In this document: positions 1 through 12,762 of the stretch, piece by piece | Layout: every line of letters begins with the position of its first letter | Position numbering within the stretch: position 1 is the first letter of the stretch | DNA from: Beroe ovata | Taxonomy: Eukaryota; Ctenophora; Nuda; Beroida; Beroidae | Direction of reading: 5' to 3' | Length of the DNA: 62,889 bases | NCBI GenBank assembly: GCA_946803715.1 | Contig: CAMPET010000070.1 | Location: forward strand, 247,496 to 310,384 | The notes under the pieces: model-generated | The model's database searches: none | Told to the model about the DNA's origin: nothing | What the model saw: the letters and a program-made list of their open reading frames with translations, nothing else | Position numbers and translations under genes: made by a program

Positions 1-2208
1 GCCACGCCCATTGTTGACATGGCGAATATTTTGAAAAATAGATATTTCCTTCTATGGGCATCATGGGTGTCTACAGCCACGTAGTTTCGACCCAGAAATT
101 TCTTTACCCCAGATGCTTCCATCGTGACATAGACACGAACCACGCCCATGCTCAATGTGACGAAAATTTCGTTTTTTCACCTATGAACATCATTGGTGTC
201 TTTGTTGGAGTATATTCGACCCAGAAATCGATTGCTGATGTTCATTTTTACCCCAGATGCTTCTATCGCGACATAGACATAAACGACATGTGACGAAAAT
301 TTCGTATTTTCAACCATCGACATTGGAAATCATTGGTGTTTATGATACTGTTAGAGTGCTAGAGTACCTAGTTTCGACCAAGAAATCGATTGCTGTTGTC
401 CTTTTTTGCATAAGACAATCAGATCTTTCCCATGGTTGATGCGACCAAATCTTCGAAAAAAAACACTCATCATGGACAATAAGGTTGTCTGTGGGAAAGG
501 AACACCGACTTCCAATTCCGTGTAAGGTGCAGGAGGTCCACAAATAGAGTTCCTAACAGGAAGTCGTTGGATGAAAAAACGTGCCCTACTCTGCTTATGG
601 AAGGTATCATATCGATCCAAAGGAGTACATGTTTGAAGAATATTCAATATGTATTATGGATGGTCCATGGAAGCCAGGTGTCATTCCTCCTCATTTTCTC
701 TGTGATTGATCAAAAGGGTCAATATAATTTGACACATGGATCAGGAGGGTCATTAAACTCCGACTTGACTCCAGAGAAGCGCCACGTGGATTTGGAGGCC
801 CACTGAAATCTGACTTGACCCCAGAGAAGCGCCACGTGGATCAAAAGGGTCACCTTAGATGAACCCTGTGATCTACGTGCGGATCAGAAGGGTCAAATTA
901 TATTATTCAGAGATAAAATTCCAGGTGACCCTTTTGATCCATCAGAGATGAAATGAAGAGGAATGACAACTGGCTTCCATGGACCATCCATAATACACAT
1001 TGAATATTCTTCAAACACAGCACTCCTTTGGATCGATATGATGATCCTTCTAATCCACCATAGTAAACAAACCATTGATCATGTTATAAAGATGGAAGTT
1101 CTTGTTTGTTGATTCCACTTTCAGGCTCCATTTGCCCTGTGCTTTGGTCTACATGTCGCTATAGCTGCTGAGATATCATTTGTACGAACGTTATACTTAT
1201 ATCAGTATTTTAAAGGACGAAACTTTTAAACCAGGCCTATCAATAACACAGATTTATAGGAAAAAATGTTATGGGCCGGAAAAAATATTATGGGTTGATT
1301 TCAGTCTACTGATGGCAAAAAAAATGTTCTGTTGATTGTTTCATGTTGGTGTTTTACACGAAAAGAAAATTCTTCAATCAGGTCATGACAAGTTATTCGA
1401 TCAATTCTCCATTCAATCAATAACATTGATACCTAGTTGTTGCGAATGTAAGTTAATGTTGGACTATGCATTTTGTCATGTTGTTCGAATATGGAGATTC
1501 CTGGGTCAGAACTCAGAATAACATGGGATGGACTTGATGCAAGGTATGAGGGGTACCCAAGCCTAACTCGACCAGTTGGGGAAAAAGGTCCTGCATATCC
1601 CCAGCACTAAAAGCTCCTACGTTTTAGGAGCTGAAATTTGACCAAACTTCAGTTGGCCTCTTCGGTGGACCGCTCTCCAAAAGGGGTTTCCAGAAACCTC
1701 TTGTTGATTGTACCTGAGGTATGAACTGTCTTTAGGCACCGGGACCGCATTCCTGATTCTGGCTAGCTACAAGTACTACTTCAGTACTACTCATGATAGG
1801 AGCATAAAGTGCAAAAATGGACATCTGCAATCAATTTCTGGGACATCCAACTCAATCTACCAATGACACCAATGATATCCATAGGTGGAAGTATGAAATT
1901 TTCGTCACATTGAGCATGGGCGTGGTTCATGTCTATGTTGCAATAGAAGCATCTGGGGTAAAAATGAACATCGGCAATCGATTTCTGGGTCGAATATACT
2001 CCAACAAAGACACTAATGATGTTCATAGGTGAAAAAACGAAATTTTCGTCACATTGAGCATGGGCGTGGTTCGTGTCTATGTCACGATGGAAGCATCTGG
2101 GGTAAAGAAATTTCTGGGTCGAAACTACGTGGCTGTAGACACCCATGATGCCCATAGAAGGAAATATCTATTTTTCAAAATATTCGCCATGTCAACAATG
2201 GGCGTGGC
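1..2208. repeat. Large palindromic repeat unit (foldback-like)
   Basis: The first 295 bases reappear in reverse complement at about 1910-2208, so position 1 pairs with 2208. A second, nested inverted pair lies inside: about 590-720 against about 925-1050. The arms are themselves made of tandem units of roughly 135 bp, each containing the words CCAGATGCTTC and CCACGCCCATG. Open frames exist in several phases, but they only reflect the repeat; no protein family is recognisable. The structure resembles foldback or MITE-type DNA elements. I see no transposase, so the class is unknown. Confidence 0.75.
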
Positions 2209-2928
2209 TATACCTCGTGATGGAAGCATCTGAGGCTAAATGGACTTCAGCAATCGATTTCCTGGTTGAAAATACATAACCATAGACATCCATATCGACC
2301 ATATTCGCTAAATATATGTTTTCGAAAATTTTCCCACACCCAATATGGGTGTAGCCGTACGACCCCCCAGGATGTCGATTCACAAAACGTTAGCAGGCAG
2401 GATTTCTTTATTATGCTTTGAACTAACGGAAACCGTTGAGAAACTGCGTCCACAATGAATTGCATACAGCACTTCCCTCAGCTACTGGAGTAATATTAAC
2501 AGCATTATTTATTGAAATGAGATTAGAGACATGCTGAGTTAAAGAATTTTGTGGAACCATCGATGGATTTCAGATTTGTGGTGGACAATAGTTGAATATA
2601 TCAACTGAGATACAGTAACGTAATGTTAATAAAGATAAAGTACCCTCAAAACTGGTACATCAACCCACCTCACGCCAATAAACTCGCCCGTACGTGCGTG
2701 CGACTAGACTTAAAAGGTCCCAGAGTGTAGGAGAGGTCTGTGCATGGACAATCTACTTGTATACAACATAATTGTCACTTCCATGAAGAGGGGAGATTGC
2801 CAGTCATCATGGTGAAATTTTTAAAGAATACACAAATAGTACAAGGCACAAATAGTACATGACACAAATAGTACAAGGAAGGGGATAAAAGGTGCGAAAA
2901 TACACTCCAATTTCACACATAAAATTTT

Positions 2929-3118
2929 GTCGATCGATGATAGACCCTGTCGAGAATTTGGTCTTGCGCGCGCTCGGCTCAAACATATTCTCAGACAGGC
3001 TTGCTGACGCAAGCCGCTTTGTTGTCGATCGATGATAGACCCTGTCGAGAATTTCGTTTCGCGCGCGCGCGGCGCAAACTTATTCTCAGACAGAGACGCA
3101 AGCCGCTTCGCGGCTTGC
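2929..3118. repeat. 94-bp tandem duplication ending in a GC-rich hairpin
   Basis: Two copies of a 94-bp unit start at 2929 and 3023. Each begins with TGTCGATCGATGATAGACC, runs through an alternating GCGC tract and ends in CTCAGACAG plus a CGCAAGCCGCTT motif. The second copy is followed by a 21-bp hairpin at 3098-3118. It lies between repeat blocks and has no coding potential that I can support. Confidence 0.6.
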
Positions 3119-3179
3119 ATCAGCGGTTTAGCATCGCCAGACAAATAAAATCAGGCATATGCATAAGTCATGATGCGAN

Positions 3180-4230
3180 GCTGATGTTCATTTGTACCCC
3201 AGATGCTTCTATCGTGACATAGACGCAAACCACGCCCATGTTCAATGTGACAAAAACTTCAAATTTACAACCATCGTCATCATTGGTGTCTATGGAAGAG
3301 TATGTTCGACCCTCCCAGAAATTGATTATGGCTGTCCATTTTTGCACTTCATGCTCCTATCATGAGTAGTACTGAAGTAGTACTCGAAGCTAGCCAGAAT
3401 CAGGAATGAGGTCCCGGTGCCTAAAGACAGTTCATACCTCAGGTACAATCAACAAGAGGTTTCTGAAAACCCCTTTTGGAGAGCGGTCCACCAAAGAGGC
3501 CCACTGAAGTTTGGTCAAATTTCAGCTCCTAAAATGTAGCACTTTTAGTGCTGGGGATACACAGGACTTTATTCCCCAAGCGGTCGAGTTAGGCTTGGGT
3601 ACCTAACGCTATTACATCAAGTCCATCCCCATTCCCCCCTATAAGAGTATTAGTAGCATGACTTCCCCACAGACCACGCTCATGTTGGAAACTATAATTT
3701 TGTATCATGATTGGTGTTGATTGCTATGGTTACATGCTACCCATTCTGAGTTCTGACCCAGGAATCTCCATATTCGAACAACATGACAAAATACATAGTC
3801 CAACATTACCTTACATTCGCATCAACTAGGTATCAATGTTATTGATTGAATGGAGCACTGATCGAATAAGTTGTTATGACCTGATTGAAGAAATTTCTTT
3901 TCGTTTAAAGCACCAATACGAGACCAATCAACAGAACATTTTCATGCCATCAGTAGACTGAAATCAACCCAATATATTTTTCCGGCGTTCAAAAATCTGT
4001 GTTATTGATAGGTCATAGGTTCTGGTTTAAAAGTTTCGTCTTTTAAAATACGAAAACAAGTATAACGTTCGCTCAAATGATATCTCAGCAGCTATGACGA
4101 CATTAAGACCAAAGCACAGAGCAAATGGAGCCTGAAAGTGGAATCTACAAACAAGAACTTCTATCTCTATAACATGGTCGATGGATTGTTTACTATGGTG
4201 GATCAGAAGGGTCATCCGGAATTCTATCAC
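3180..4230. repeat. Inverted copy of the 1030-2030 repeat segment
   Basis: This block is the reverse complement of roughly 1030-2030, with scattered substitutions. Both carry the same GGACCGCATTCCTGATTCTGG region, the same GAACATT/TATC core and the same triplicated repeat words. It begins directly after a single N at 3179, so the join may be artificial. Confidence 0.7.
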
Positions 4231-4239
4231 TGTCGATTG

Positions 4240-4835
4240 GTCTCAACCATGAAACTTAAAGTAAAGACCACTCAATAACTGTGTTTTATTTGTGACACGC
4301 TCACTTTTTGATAAAGTTCGAGCACTTTGCAAAACTCTGTCTTTAACACACTTGCATATATCTCTGAAAAATATGATTTGACCCTTCTGATCCGAACGTG
4401 GATCACAGGGTTTATCTTAGGTGACCCTTCTGATCCATGTGGCGCTTCTCTGGAGTCAAGTCGGAGTTTAATGAGTCTCCTGATCCATGAACTCTGTGAT
4501 CCACCAGTGGATCAGAAGGGTCAAATCATATTTTTCCAGGTGACCCTTTTGATCCATCATAGAGGAAATTAAGAGGAATGACACCTGGCTTCCATGGACC
4601 ATGTGTAATACACATTGAATATTCTTCAAACACTGCACTCCTTTGGCTCGATATGATACCTTCCATACCACACCAGGGTAGGGCACGTTTGTTCATCCGA
4701 TGACTTCCTGTTAGGAGCTCTATTTGTAGACCTCCTGCACCTTACACGGAATGGGAAGTCGATGTTCCTTTCCCGCTGAATATTACTGTTTCAGACAACC
4801 TGTTGTCCATGATGAGTGTTCTTTTCGAAGATTTG
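4240..4835. repeat. GATCAGAAGGGTCA-rich repeat block
   Basis: This is a cluster of forward and reversed copies of a short word built on GATCAGAAGGGTCA, with GTGGCGCTTCTCTGG spacers. It is followed at about 4560-4835 by a reverse-complement copy of about 460-700. The same words recur at 700-905 and at 42694-43231. It ends at the single N at 4836. Confidence 0.65.
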
Positions 4836-4836
4836 N

Positions 4837-5700
4837 CCTGGGTCAGAACTCAGAATAACATGGGATGGACTTGATGCAAGGTACGAGGGGTACCCAAGCC
4901 TAACTCGACCAGTTGGGGAATAAGGTCCTGCATATCCCCAGCACTAAAAGTGCTACATTTTAGGAACTGAAATTTGACCAAACTTCAGTGGGCCTCTTCG
5001 GTGGACCGCTCTCCAAAAGGGGTTTCCAGAAACCTCTTGTTGATTGCACCTGAGGTATGAACTTTCTTTAGGCACCGGGACCGCATTCCTGATTCTGGCA
5101 AGCTACGAGTACTACTTCAGTACTACTCCTGATAGGAGCATAAAGTGCAAAAATGGACATCTGCAATCAATTTCTGGGAGCGTCGAACTTACTCTACCAA
5201 TGACACCAATGATGTTCATAGGTGAAAATACGAAATTTTCGTCACATTGAGCATGGGCGTGGTTCGTGTCTATGTCACGATGGAAGCATCTGGGGTAAAA
5301 ATAGACTTCAGCAATCAATTTCTGGGTCGAAAATACGTGGCTGTAGACACCCATGATGCCCATAGAAGGAAATATCTATTTTTCAAAATATTCGTCATGT
5401 CAACAATGGGCGTGGCCGTACGTCGTGATGGAAGCATCTGAGGCTAGAGTGGACGTCAGCAATCGATTTCCTGGTCGAAAATACATAACCATAGCCATCC
5501 ATATCGACCATATTCGCTAAATTTATGTTTTCGAAAATTTTCCCACACCCAAAATGGGCGTGGCCGTACGACCCCCCAGGACGTCGATTCACAAAACGTT
5601 AGCAGGCAGGATTTCTTTATTATGCATTGACCTAACGGAAACCGTTGAGAAACTGCGTCCACAATGAATTGCATACGGCACTTCCCTCAGCTACTGGAGT
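4837..5700. repeat. Direct copy of the 1502-2500 repeat segment
   Basis: Starting right after the N at 4836, this stretch follows about 1502-2500 in the same orientation, ending in the shared segment around GTCGATTCACAAAACGTTAGC and AATTGCATACGGCAC. Differences are point changes and one deletion of about 130 bp. Confidence 0.7.
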
Positions 5701-8680
5701 ATATCGAGTCAAAGCAATGGAAACATCATGAAAAAGTTTTACTCTTTCATTCCTAACATACTTTTCATTATAGGTTATTGCCTTGAAACTGGTGCAAGAG
5801 TTTTTGGAGCATTTGGTCAGCTTACCTCCAGCCAGTAAGAACCCTTCACATCTTCCCATGCTTACTACTTGCATTAAGAAGTTTCATTTGTTTTGGACCA
5901 AATGTCAGACTATCAGCTGCAGTGTACAGACATGGTGTTGAACTTGAGATACATTTAGTTACAGTATGATTGATAACAATAATGAAATCAGGTTTTTTAG
6001 GTACAGAAATAAGAGATATACCACCCTATTATTCTGTCATTAAAACTCTTTAAAGTTTTAATGAAAGAATTTCACTAATTTATCATATTTTAAACAAGTT
6101 ATTATGCAAGGTATATTCCGCAGGTTTTCTTTGTATTCAGTGGAAGTGTTTGCCTGGACTAAACAGAGTGGTCAATGGTCATAGTACAAAATAGCATAGT
6201 ATTGAAGATCAAAGATAAGAGTTGAGGTAAGTGAGAAGAAAAACAATCAAGATTTCTGAATTTCTGATGATGCACAGGATAATGCACAAAATGTTATAAA
6301 ATGAAACAGTCCATGTCAGGCAGCCAAAAAAATTCAGTGACATACACTATATTGTTTTGTGTACATTTTTGACTGCCTAATAATTATAGCGAACACATGT
6401 TTCATTTTGTCTCATCCGTACATTATTANTATCTCACTATCAGAACCACTATGTGAAGAGTGGTTCCGATAAAATATTCAGAATGCTCTTATCAATATCT
6501 TGTCTCACTGTCTCAGGACTTTCATAGTTTCAAGAAGTGTAAAATTCTGCGCCGCGACGCTCCGATTTGGCACACGCGCGAAGTATTTGTCACAATATTT
6601 GACACATTAGCGCAAAAAGGTCATCTTGAAGTTGCACGCGCCGGGCGCGGATTTCGATACCTACTTGCAGCGCAGCCACTGTGCAACTGATTGTGGTGCA
6701 CATGCGTTGCATTGCACGGCGCCACCCCGCTACCCTTGTAAGGGTTTTTTTAACCGTCGGTTGTCGATCTGAATTGAATTGCAGTAATCCAGCATTTGTG
6801 ATTTATGAGTCACACACTATGCAAATGCGGGAACATAAATGATACCATGATAGATAATAATAATACTAAAATAAGCTGGTGATGCACGCGAGCAAAAAAA
6901 TCTCGAAGGGTCTATCATCAATTGATGACATGAAGCTTTTTTGCTGATGATAATTGCGCGACATAAGTTAAGCAATATAAATAAGCGTGTTGCACGCAAA
7001 CTTATACATTATACTTGGACAGGCCAGTCGGATTGTACTAAATTCGTCGCTCTAATTTTTTGAAAATTCTTATTTTTGTCTCTTTTTTGGTAAAACATAC
7101 ATGAATTGATGAATTTTTAGGCACTGATTTCAAATCACCTCGGGTTACGGTTTGAGTCAGGGTTTGAGTTAGGGTTTGAGTTAGGGTTAAGGTCAGGGTT
7201 AGGGTTTGGAAGTATCCTGTGGGTTAGGGTTAGGGTTCGGTATGGGTCAGGAAATCAAGAAAACCTAAGTCACGTGATAAAATTAGGGTGATGGATTCTT
7301 GACATATTATATTATCGATCGACAACTCATGCTGGCTTGATCTTTGTATGATTTATTCTATTCACACTCGGTTTTTTCTATAAGAAACTCTCTATAAGAA
7401 ACTGAGCCTAGGATTCTCGAAAAATTAAGAAACTCCGTTGATTTACGATTAAAAAACTGAGAAACTTCAAGCCTTAAATTTTCAAATTTGTGTACAGAAT
7501 CCTAGTACAACGATAATTCTATCAACAGGAAACGTCTAGCTTCTAGGGGCTGAGCCCCCAGACCCCTGCCCCTTCAGTCTTCACCTTAATCCGTATACCA
7601 CACATATGCCACTTCTGATTGACATATTGAGAACACCGATAGTATAGACTACTAAATGCAGTACAACTATGTTTAATCAAGTAAGTTTCGAAAATTGATA
7701 TAGGATACAGAAATAAGAAACTATTTAAGAAACTTGTAGGCTCAAAATCGCAGAAAAACCTAGCCTAGGTATTTAATAAGTTTCATATAAAAAACTGATT
7801 GTATTCATTTTTAACAAGATAGGTTGGAGGGATGACGATATAGGTATAATATACTGAATACTGATGTTTTCTTTGTTGTGAGTTGACAAATTATTCTATA
7901 ACTATCAAAGTTTTCGGAAGTATTTCGCAAAACAGTACTCGACTTCATTGGAAGGAGCAATATTATGGAAGCAATAATGACAAGAACTAGTTGTCCAACT
8001 GGGGTTTCATGGTACTGATAGAACCAATCACCAGGGCTAACCAGTATAAATGTACATGGTGAAATGATCAACTCTCTAATGCTCCTTCATAAAAACATTG
8101 CATTTCTAGTTATAGTATGCTTCCACTATACTATTACTAGAAAACCTGCCAAGTGGACGTGATTGACAACAGCTAAACATGACCTGTGATCAAAATCCAA
8201 TGTAATTATTTGAACCAATGATTTTCTGAAGGAGCACTTGGTCACAATCGGCCATTTCTTCAAAAACGCACAGAAAATGGTGCTTGCCTGGTTGTCTGAC
8301 TTTCGTTTATTTGCATAGCGTATTGTTATTGAAAATAACATCATATTTTACCATGAGTCCAAAAGAATAGCAGCAGAGTAGAAGCAACAACTCAAGAAAA
8401 ATTTGACCATTGCTCGAATCAGAACCTACTTTCGTTCATTCCATCAACGAAAACTAAAATGTTATCAGAGCACCATCATCAATTCACTATTACAGTAGTA
8501 ACACGTGTCCATGGCAATGCGCACTTAACTTCAAAATCAGCTTGTGCATTTCGTGACGAAAAACTGGACAAACAAATAAACAACCAAATTATAATATAGA
8601 TTTGTCAACTCACAACACAGAAAACATCAGTTTATTATGATATTATAGTCAAAAACAATTGAAATTGTTTGGGTTTTGCA
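5700..8680. other. Gene-poor repeat-rich stretch
   Basis: I find no gene I can name here. Visible content: a possible plus-strand exon-like fragment around 5774-5837 after a TTATAG acceptor; a CpG-rich patch at about 6545-6740; a single N at 6429; telomere-like motifs at 7142-7240; repeated TAAGAAACT words at 7380-7790; a dispersed repeat at 7966-8032 that reappears at 31629-31697; and a CTAGAAAAC element end near 8138. Confidence 0.5.
7142..7260 (+). repeat. Interstitial telomere-like GGGTTAG repeats
   Basis: Irregular tandem GGGTTA, GGGTTTGAG and GGGTTAGGG motifs are followed by a unique tail with GGTCAGGAAATC and a TCACGTGA word. About 35690-35790 is the reverse complement of this block including the unique tail, so this is a dispersed repeat that carries telomere-like sequence rather than a chromosome end. 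Confidence 0.6.
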
Positions 8681-8685
8681 GCCAC

Positions 8686-8975
8686 TTAGTAGTTCCTCTT
8701 AAATAATGAGATGAGTGTGAACTTAGTTCCTTGCCCATCCGTGGCAGAGCCATTTCGTTGCAAGAACTCACCTCGAATATCGGAACCTTGCATTCTGGAA
8801 GTTCTGCAAGTGGCAAGCTAAAAATTGATGATGTTAGGCGTGTATCTGCCTAATTGATGCCCTTCGAACATAAGAGTATTAGGCTGAGTTTCTTTCCAGT
8901 AACTTCAGCTTACCGCCACGGATGGGCAAGGAACTAAGTTCATACTTATCTCATTATTTAAGAGGAACTACTAAA
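8686..8975. repeat. Inverted repeat with 60-bp arms
   Basis: The arm at 8686-8745 and the arm at 8915-8975 are near-perfect reverse complements; both contain the words AGTTCCTTGCCCATCCGTGGC and TTAGTAGTTCCTCTTAAATA in opposite orientation. The loop of about 170 bp has no convincing open frame. It looks like a small non-autonomous foldback or MITE element. Confidence 0.65.
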
Positions 8976-9163
8976 TTACCATTTCTGGTTTTTTTAAAAA
9001 TTATTTTTCGCTATTTTATTCTGTAAAAAAATTTTCAAGGAGATCAAACTTAATTAACATGGCTTGATAATAGCGTTAAAGTCGCGATTTTTGGCGATTT
9101 GGTAGATTTTTATATATTAGGGCTGGCAAGCGCGTTTTTGACAACACCCTGAATGACTTGATT

Positions 9164-9430
9164 CTAGGACAGAGCAACTTCCCAAGTACATTTGGTATCT
9201 TCTTTTGTCTTCCACATCATCTCCACTAGCATCTTGTGGTGTCGTTCAACCATACCATTACTCCACGGACTCTCTGCTGCAGAGTTCTGTACATCAATGT
9301 TAAACCGTTCACACATCTCCTTAAACTCTTTATTAGCAAACTCTCCGCCATTGTCTGCCATAAACTTGGAAGGTTTTCCANACAAGAGTCCGCTTCGGAC
9401 AACAGTCCGGTTACCGAATGACTTCACCAC
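9164..9430 (-). mobile_element. LTR-retrotransposon integrase core fragment (decayed)
   Basis: The minus-strand frame of 88 residues contains a classic integrase catalytic-core stretch: an ADNGGEF motif (second catalytic Asp), then AAESPWSNGMVERHH, which carries the catalytic Glu. This is characteristic of the rve domain of LTR retroelements. The frame is broken upstream by an N at 9381 and stops early (WEVALS then stop, near 9164), where family members normally continue. No LTRs, reverse transcriptase or protease are visible nearby, so this is a remnant. I cannot separate the copia from the gypsy lineage by eye. Confidence 0.75.
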
Positions 9431-9807
9431 TGCTTTGGGAGTTCATATCACTTCGAACTACGGGCCACCACGCCCATTTTTTTTCCGTCGCTGCGGGCGC
9501 TTGCCAGCCTCCTGATTATATACCTATCGTCTATAATTGGACTATAATTTATAGTCCAAGTGGTCATTTGCAACCCTCTAGTGAACCTTTACTGACCCTA
9601 TGGTGAACCACTTCTAGACCCTCATTTGATCACTAAGGAACCAAAATGTGGTGCCAAGGGATCAGCTGGGGCTCAATAGGGGATAAGCTAAGTCAAAATG
9701 AGCTGATGATGAAATTTAGCAACTAGACAGTCGGCATTCGCTTTACATTAGTTTTATCTCAAATAAATTCTGCAATAAATCATATATACTTCTAGATCAT
9801 AATTATA

Positions 9808-12631
9808 ATGGGTGATGGAATGCATGTTTTCGTCAAATTTGACAATTCAACTGTGCCTATCAAGATTAACAGTGATAGCACTGTTGAAGAGATGAGGTGA
9901 GGTTTTTGTTTATAGTGACGACTACCTAGTTCATGATACATTTAGTGTAGTTATTCCAATTCAACTATACCTACCAAAATATAATCAAAATATATCTTTA
10001 TACCTCATTGTATTACTGTGACAACTGAAACTTATTCCAGGGCAGAAATATCTAAAACAAGGAATTTGTCCAATGGAGAAGTAAGAATTGTGTTTGCGGG
10101 GAAAGAATTGTATGACTATCAGAGACTCAGAGTGAGTTAGCCTAGGAAACCTAGTGAGCAAGAGTATCCTTGGTCTGCAGTAACTAGGGGACAGCAGTAA
10201 TTCTAAATGATCAAATAATTAGTAGAAACATATGAAATTCCAGTCATCAGAGAATGTTCATCCATTGCAGGATATGGACATACAGAGTCAGACTGTAGTT
10301 CATGCATTCAGAGGGAAGCACTTGGAACCTAGGACAGCAATGCATTCTGACAGACATATTAAAACACAGTATGTCACATTAGTGTTTGTTTGAAGTTATT
10401 GTTCTGAGTTATTGATGATGAATCACATTGTATCATGGCTTAATTTCAGGGCTTGTAACAGCGATGAAAGTGTAGCAAAAAGAAATATCCCAACCTACTT
10501 TGTACTGTGTAGAAAAGTGTGTAGCAAAGTGAAGCCTGGTAAACTGAGGATCAGATGCACAGGTTGCGGTGATGATAAGATTGTGCTGTCTTCTGAACCA
10601 CAACAATGGTCGGACATCCTTGAGTTGGGCCGAATACAAGGCACATGTCATACCCAGGGTTGTAACGGGACTCAGCCACAGTTTTATTTCAAGTGCCGTG
10701 GACATGATTCAGACAAGGGTCATGACTGTGTGGTCCCATTGCCGTTGGTTCGCAACAATTTTCTCAAGGTGTCATGTATGACGTGTCTCGACGATGGAAG
10801 GTTAGTGGTGAATTAAATATCATCAATTTCATCCGATAGGAACTGAGTCTTTTCTCAATATTTTCATCTGTCTCCTGTGAAGACTAACCCTAATGTAATT
10901 TGATACACACAGAGTGATTTCAAACCTTTCAGCAATCCAGTACTGGTTTACCCGTGTCCTTCGAATCATGCCATGTGCATGCCGTGTTTTGAGTCCTATT
11001 GTTTACACCAGCTTAACTCAAGACAGTTTATAGAACACGATTCTGTTGGTTACACCCTATCATGTCCAGGTGACTCATAACATAAGACAAACTACCTTAC
11101 CCTCCAATTCAGTGTAAAGAGTTGAAAATTCAGCAAAAGAGTTAATTGCTAATGAACAAATTCTATCTTGAATAGAGGTTTCGTTTTCTGCTAATGGAAT
11201 TGTGGTAATTGAATTATCTTTAACCTGCATAGTGCATATTATGATGCCAACTCATGATAGATGTATTTGGGATGGATCGTTATGGTAATGAAGTTATTAA
11301 TAGAAGTTCAGCTATTAACGCCATCGTCCATACACATTTGTGGCATTGGTTTCATTGCTTTAAAACGTTTTTTCAGCTGTCTTTCCGTAGAGCATTATAG
11401 GCGCAAACTAAATAAACTGATACAACACTGCTGCACATTACGATACACTTGCACATTACGATACTTTTAATTCTATCAGTTGAGACCACTTTCTCTCAGG
11501 CACAGATAGAGACTGCAGAGCTGCACTCATTACCGATGTACATCACTTCAGTGTCATGGGACCTGACCACTACGAGAGGTTTATATTGTCGTGAGAATTC
11601 TGTCCGTTATAGTATGTAACTCATGAGGATGTCTCAGCCGTTGAAATTTCACTCGGCTTCGCCTCGAGAAATATGGCCAAATACGCACCTCATAGGTATG
11701 ATGTAACAGTATATTATTTTCCAACCATTGTTTCTCAATTGGGACGTGTTTCATAAGGTACAAGCAGTTTGCCGCTGAGGAATGCCTACTGAAGATGGGT
11801 GGTGTGTTGTGTCCAGCACCGAATTGTGGAACAGGAATATTCGTTGAGTCGGAGTATGGACGGGAGGACAACCATGTGGAGTGTAGGGAATGTGGGGTGA
11901 GTCGCTACTAGACACTGTCTAGTAGACACTGTCTAGTAGACACTGTCTAGTAGACACTGTCTAGCAGACACTGTCTAGCAGACACTGTCTAGTGTACAGA
12001 TTGCAGACACAATTCATACACTGAGTCTAAACTCTAAATGTTCCGAGCTAAAATAAAAACCTATTGTAAACTCTTGTAAACCTATTGTAAACTCGCAGCA
12101 CCACTTCTGTCTGCTATGCCGGGGAGAGTACCACGGAGAAGAGACGTGCACCACCCCGAGTACCAGCCTCCTGGGACCAGGTACCAGTCTAACTGGAGGC
12201 GGTATTCTCAGTCAGTACGCTGTCAACATGTCATTGTCACGATACGACAGTGAGTCGGCAGCCACAATCCGAGAAACAACCAAGCCGTGCCCTCAGTGCG
12301 GGTGAGTAGGCTTGTTGTGAGTCACAACCTCGCCAATCTTGTCTGAAGTCAGTCTTAACATGGTGAACATGTCCATTATTATTACTTATTATGCTATAAT
12401 CTTTGTTGTTTGTAGAGAGTTTATTCCGCTCTGCAAACATACAATTATCGGTTATATAAGTGACATGAGTATCATAAGTGACATGAGTATCATGTCCTCA
12501 GTACCCCGGTTGAGAAGAGTGGCGGTTGCATGCACATGGAGTGCCCTCTAGCCCGATGTCATTTCTCGTGGTGTTGGATGTGTTGTTCAGAGTGGACACA
12601 AGAGTGTCAGGACAACCACTGGTTCGGATAG
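9808..12631 (+). CDS. PRKN: Parkin, RBR-type E3 ubiquitin ligase
   Basis: Eight exons in consistent phase: 9808-9896, 10041-10131, 10271-10368, 10450-10800, 10933-11069, 11500-11578, 11758-11896, 12099-12301 plus the last, 12502-12631, making nine segments and 438 residues (human parkin has 465). Order: N-terminal ubiquitin-like domain (about 1-75); Cys/His-rich RING0 (about 100-200); RING1 with CPSNHAMCMPC; the in-between-RING domain; and RING2 with the SGGCMHMEC catalytic loop (Cys405) and terminal HWFG. Ser66 in DMDIQS aligns with the PINK1 phosphosite Ser65. In known systems parkin is activated by phospho-ubiquitin and ubiquitinates outer-membrane proteins of damaged mitochondria. The start is the first ATG in the UBL frame. 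LTN1 follows 460 bp downstream on the same strand. Family identity is very secure; regulation is inferred from the conserved residue only. Confidence 0.95.
11909..11992. repeat. 14-bp tandem repeat in a parkin intron
   Basis: Six copies of TAGACACTGTCTAG, itself a near-palindrome, start 12 bp after a parkin splice donor. The last units carry a T-to-C change. Confidence 0.85.
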
Positions 12632-12632
12632 C

Positions 12633-12762
12633 ACTGGTCTCTGCCTGGTATCTCTTACACTGGTCTCTGCCTGGTATCCCCAGCACTGGTCTCTGCCTGG
12701 TATCCCCAGTACTGGTCTCTGCCTGGTATCTCTTACACTGGTCTCTGCTTGGTATCACCCGT
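12633..12762. repeat. 26-bp minisatellite just after the parkin stop
   Basis: Five copies of a 26-bp unit (ACTGGTCTCTGCCTGGTATC plus six variable bases) begin two bases after the parkin TAG at 12629-12631. If transcribed, the array forms the start of the parkin 3' UTR. Confidence 0.85.

Noticed and set aside
54-2155. Open frames of 79-122 codons with a similar protein (MGIMGVYSHV...) on both strands
   Set aside because: They are translations of the inverted and tandem repeat units; frames are open in several phases and no domain is present.
7142-7260. Chromosome end (telomere)
   Set aside because: Motifs are irregular, short and flanked by unique DNA on both sides, and an inverted copy lies 28 kb away.
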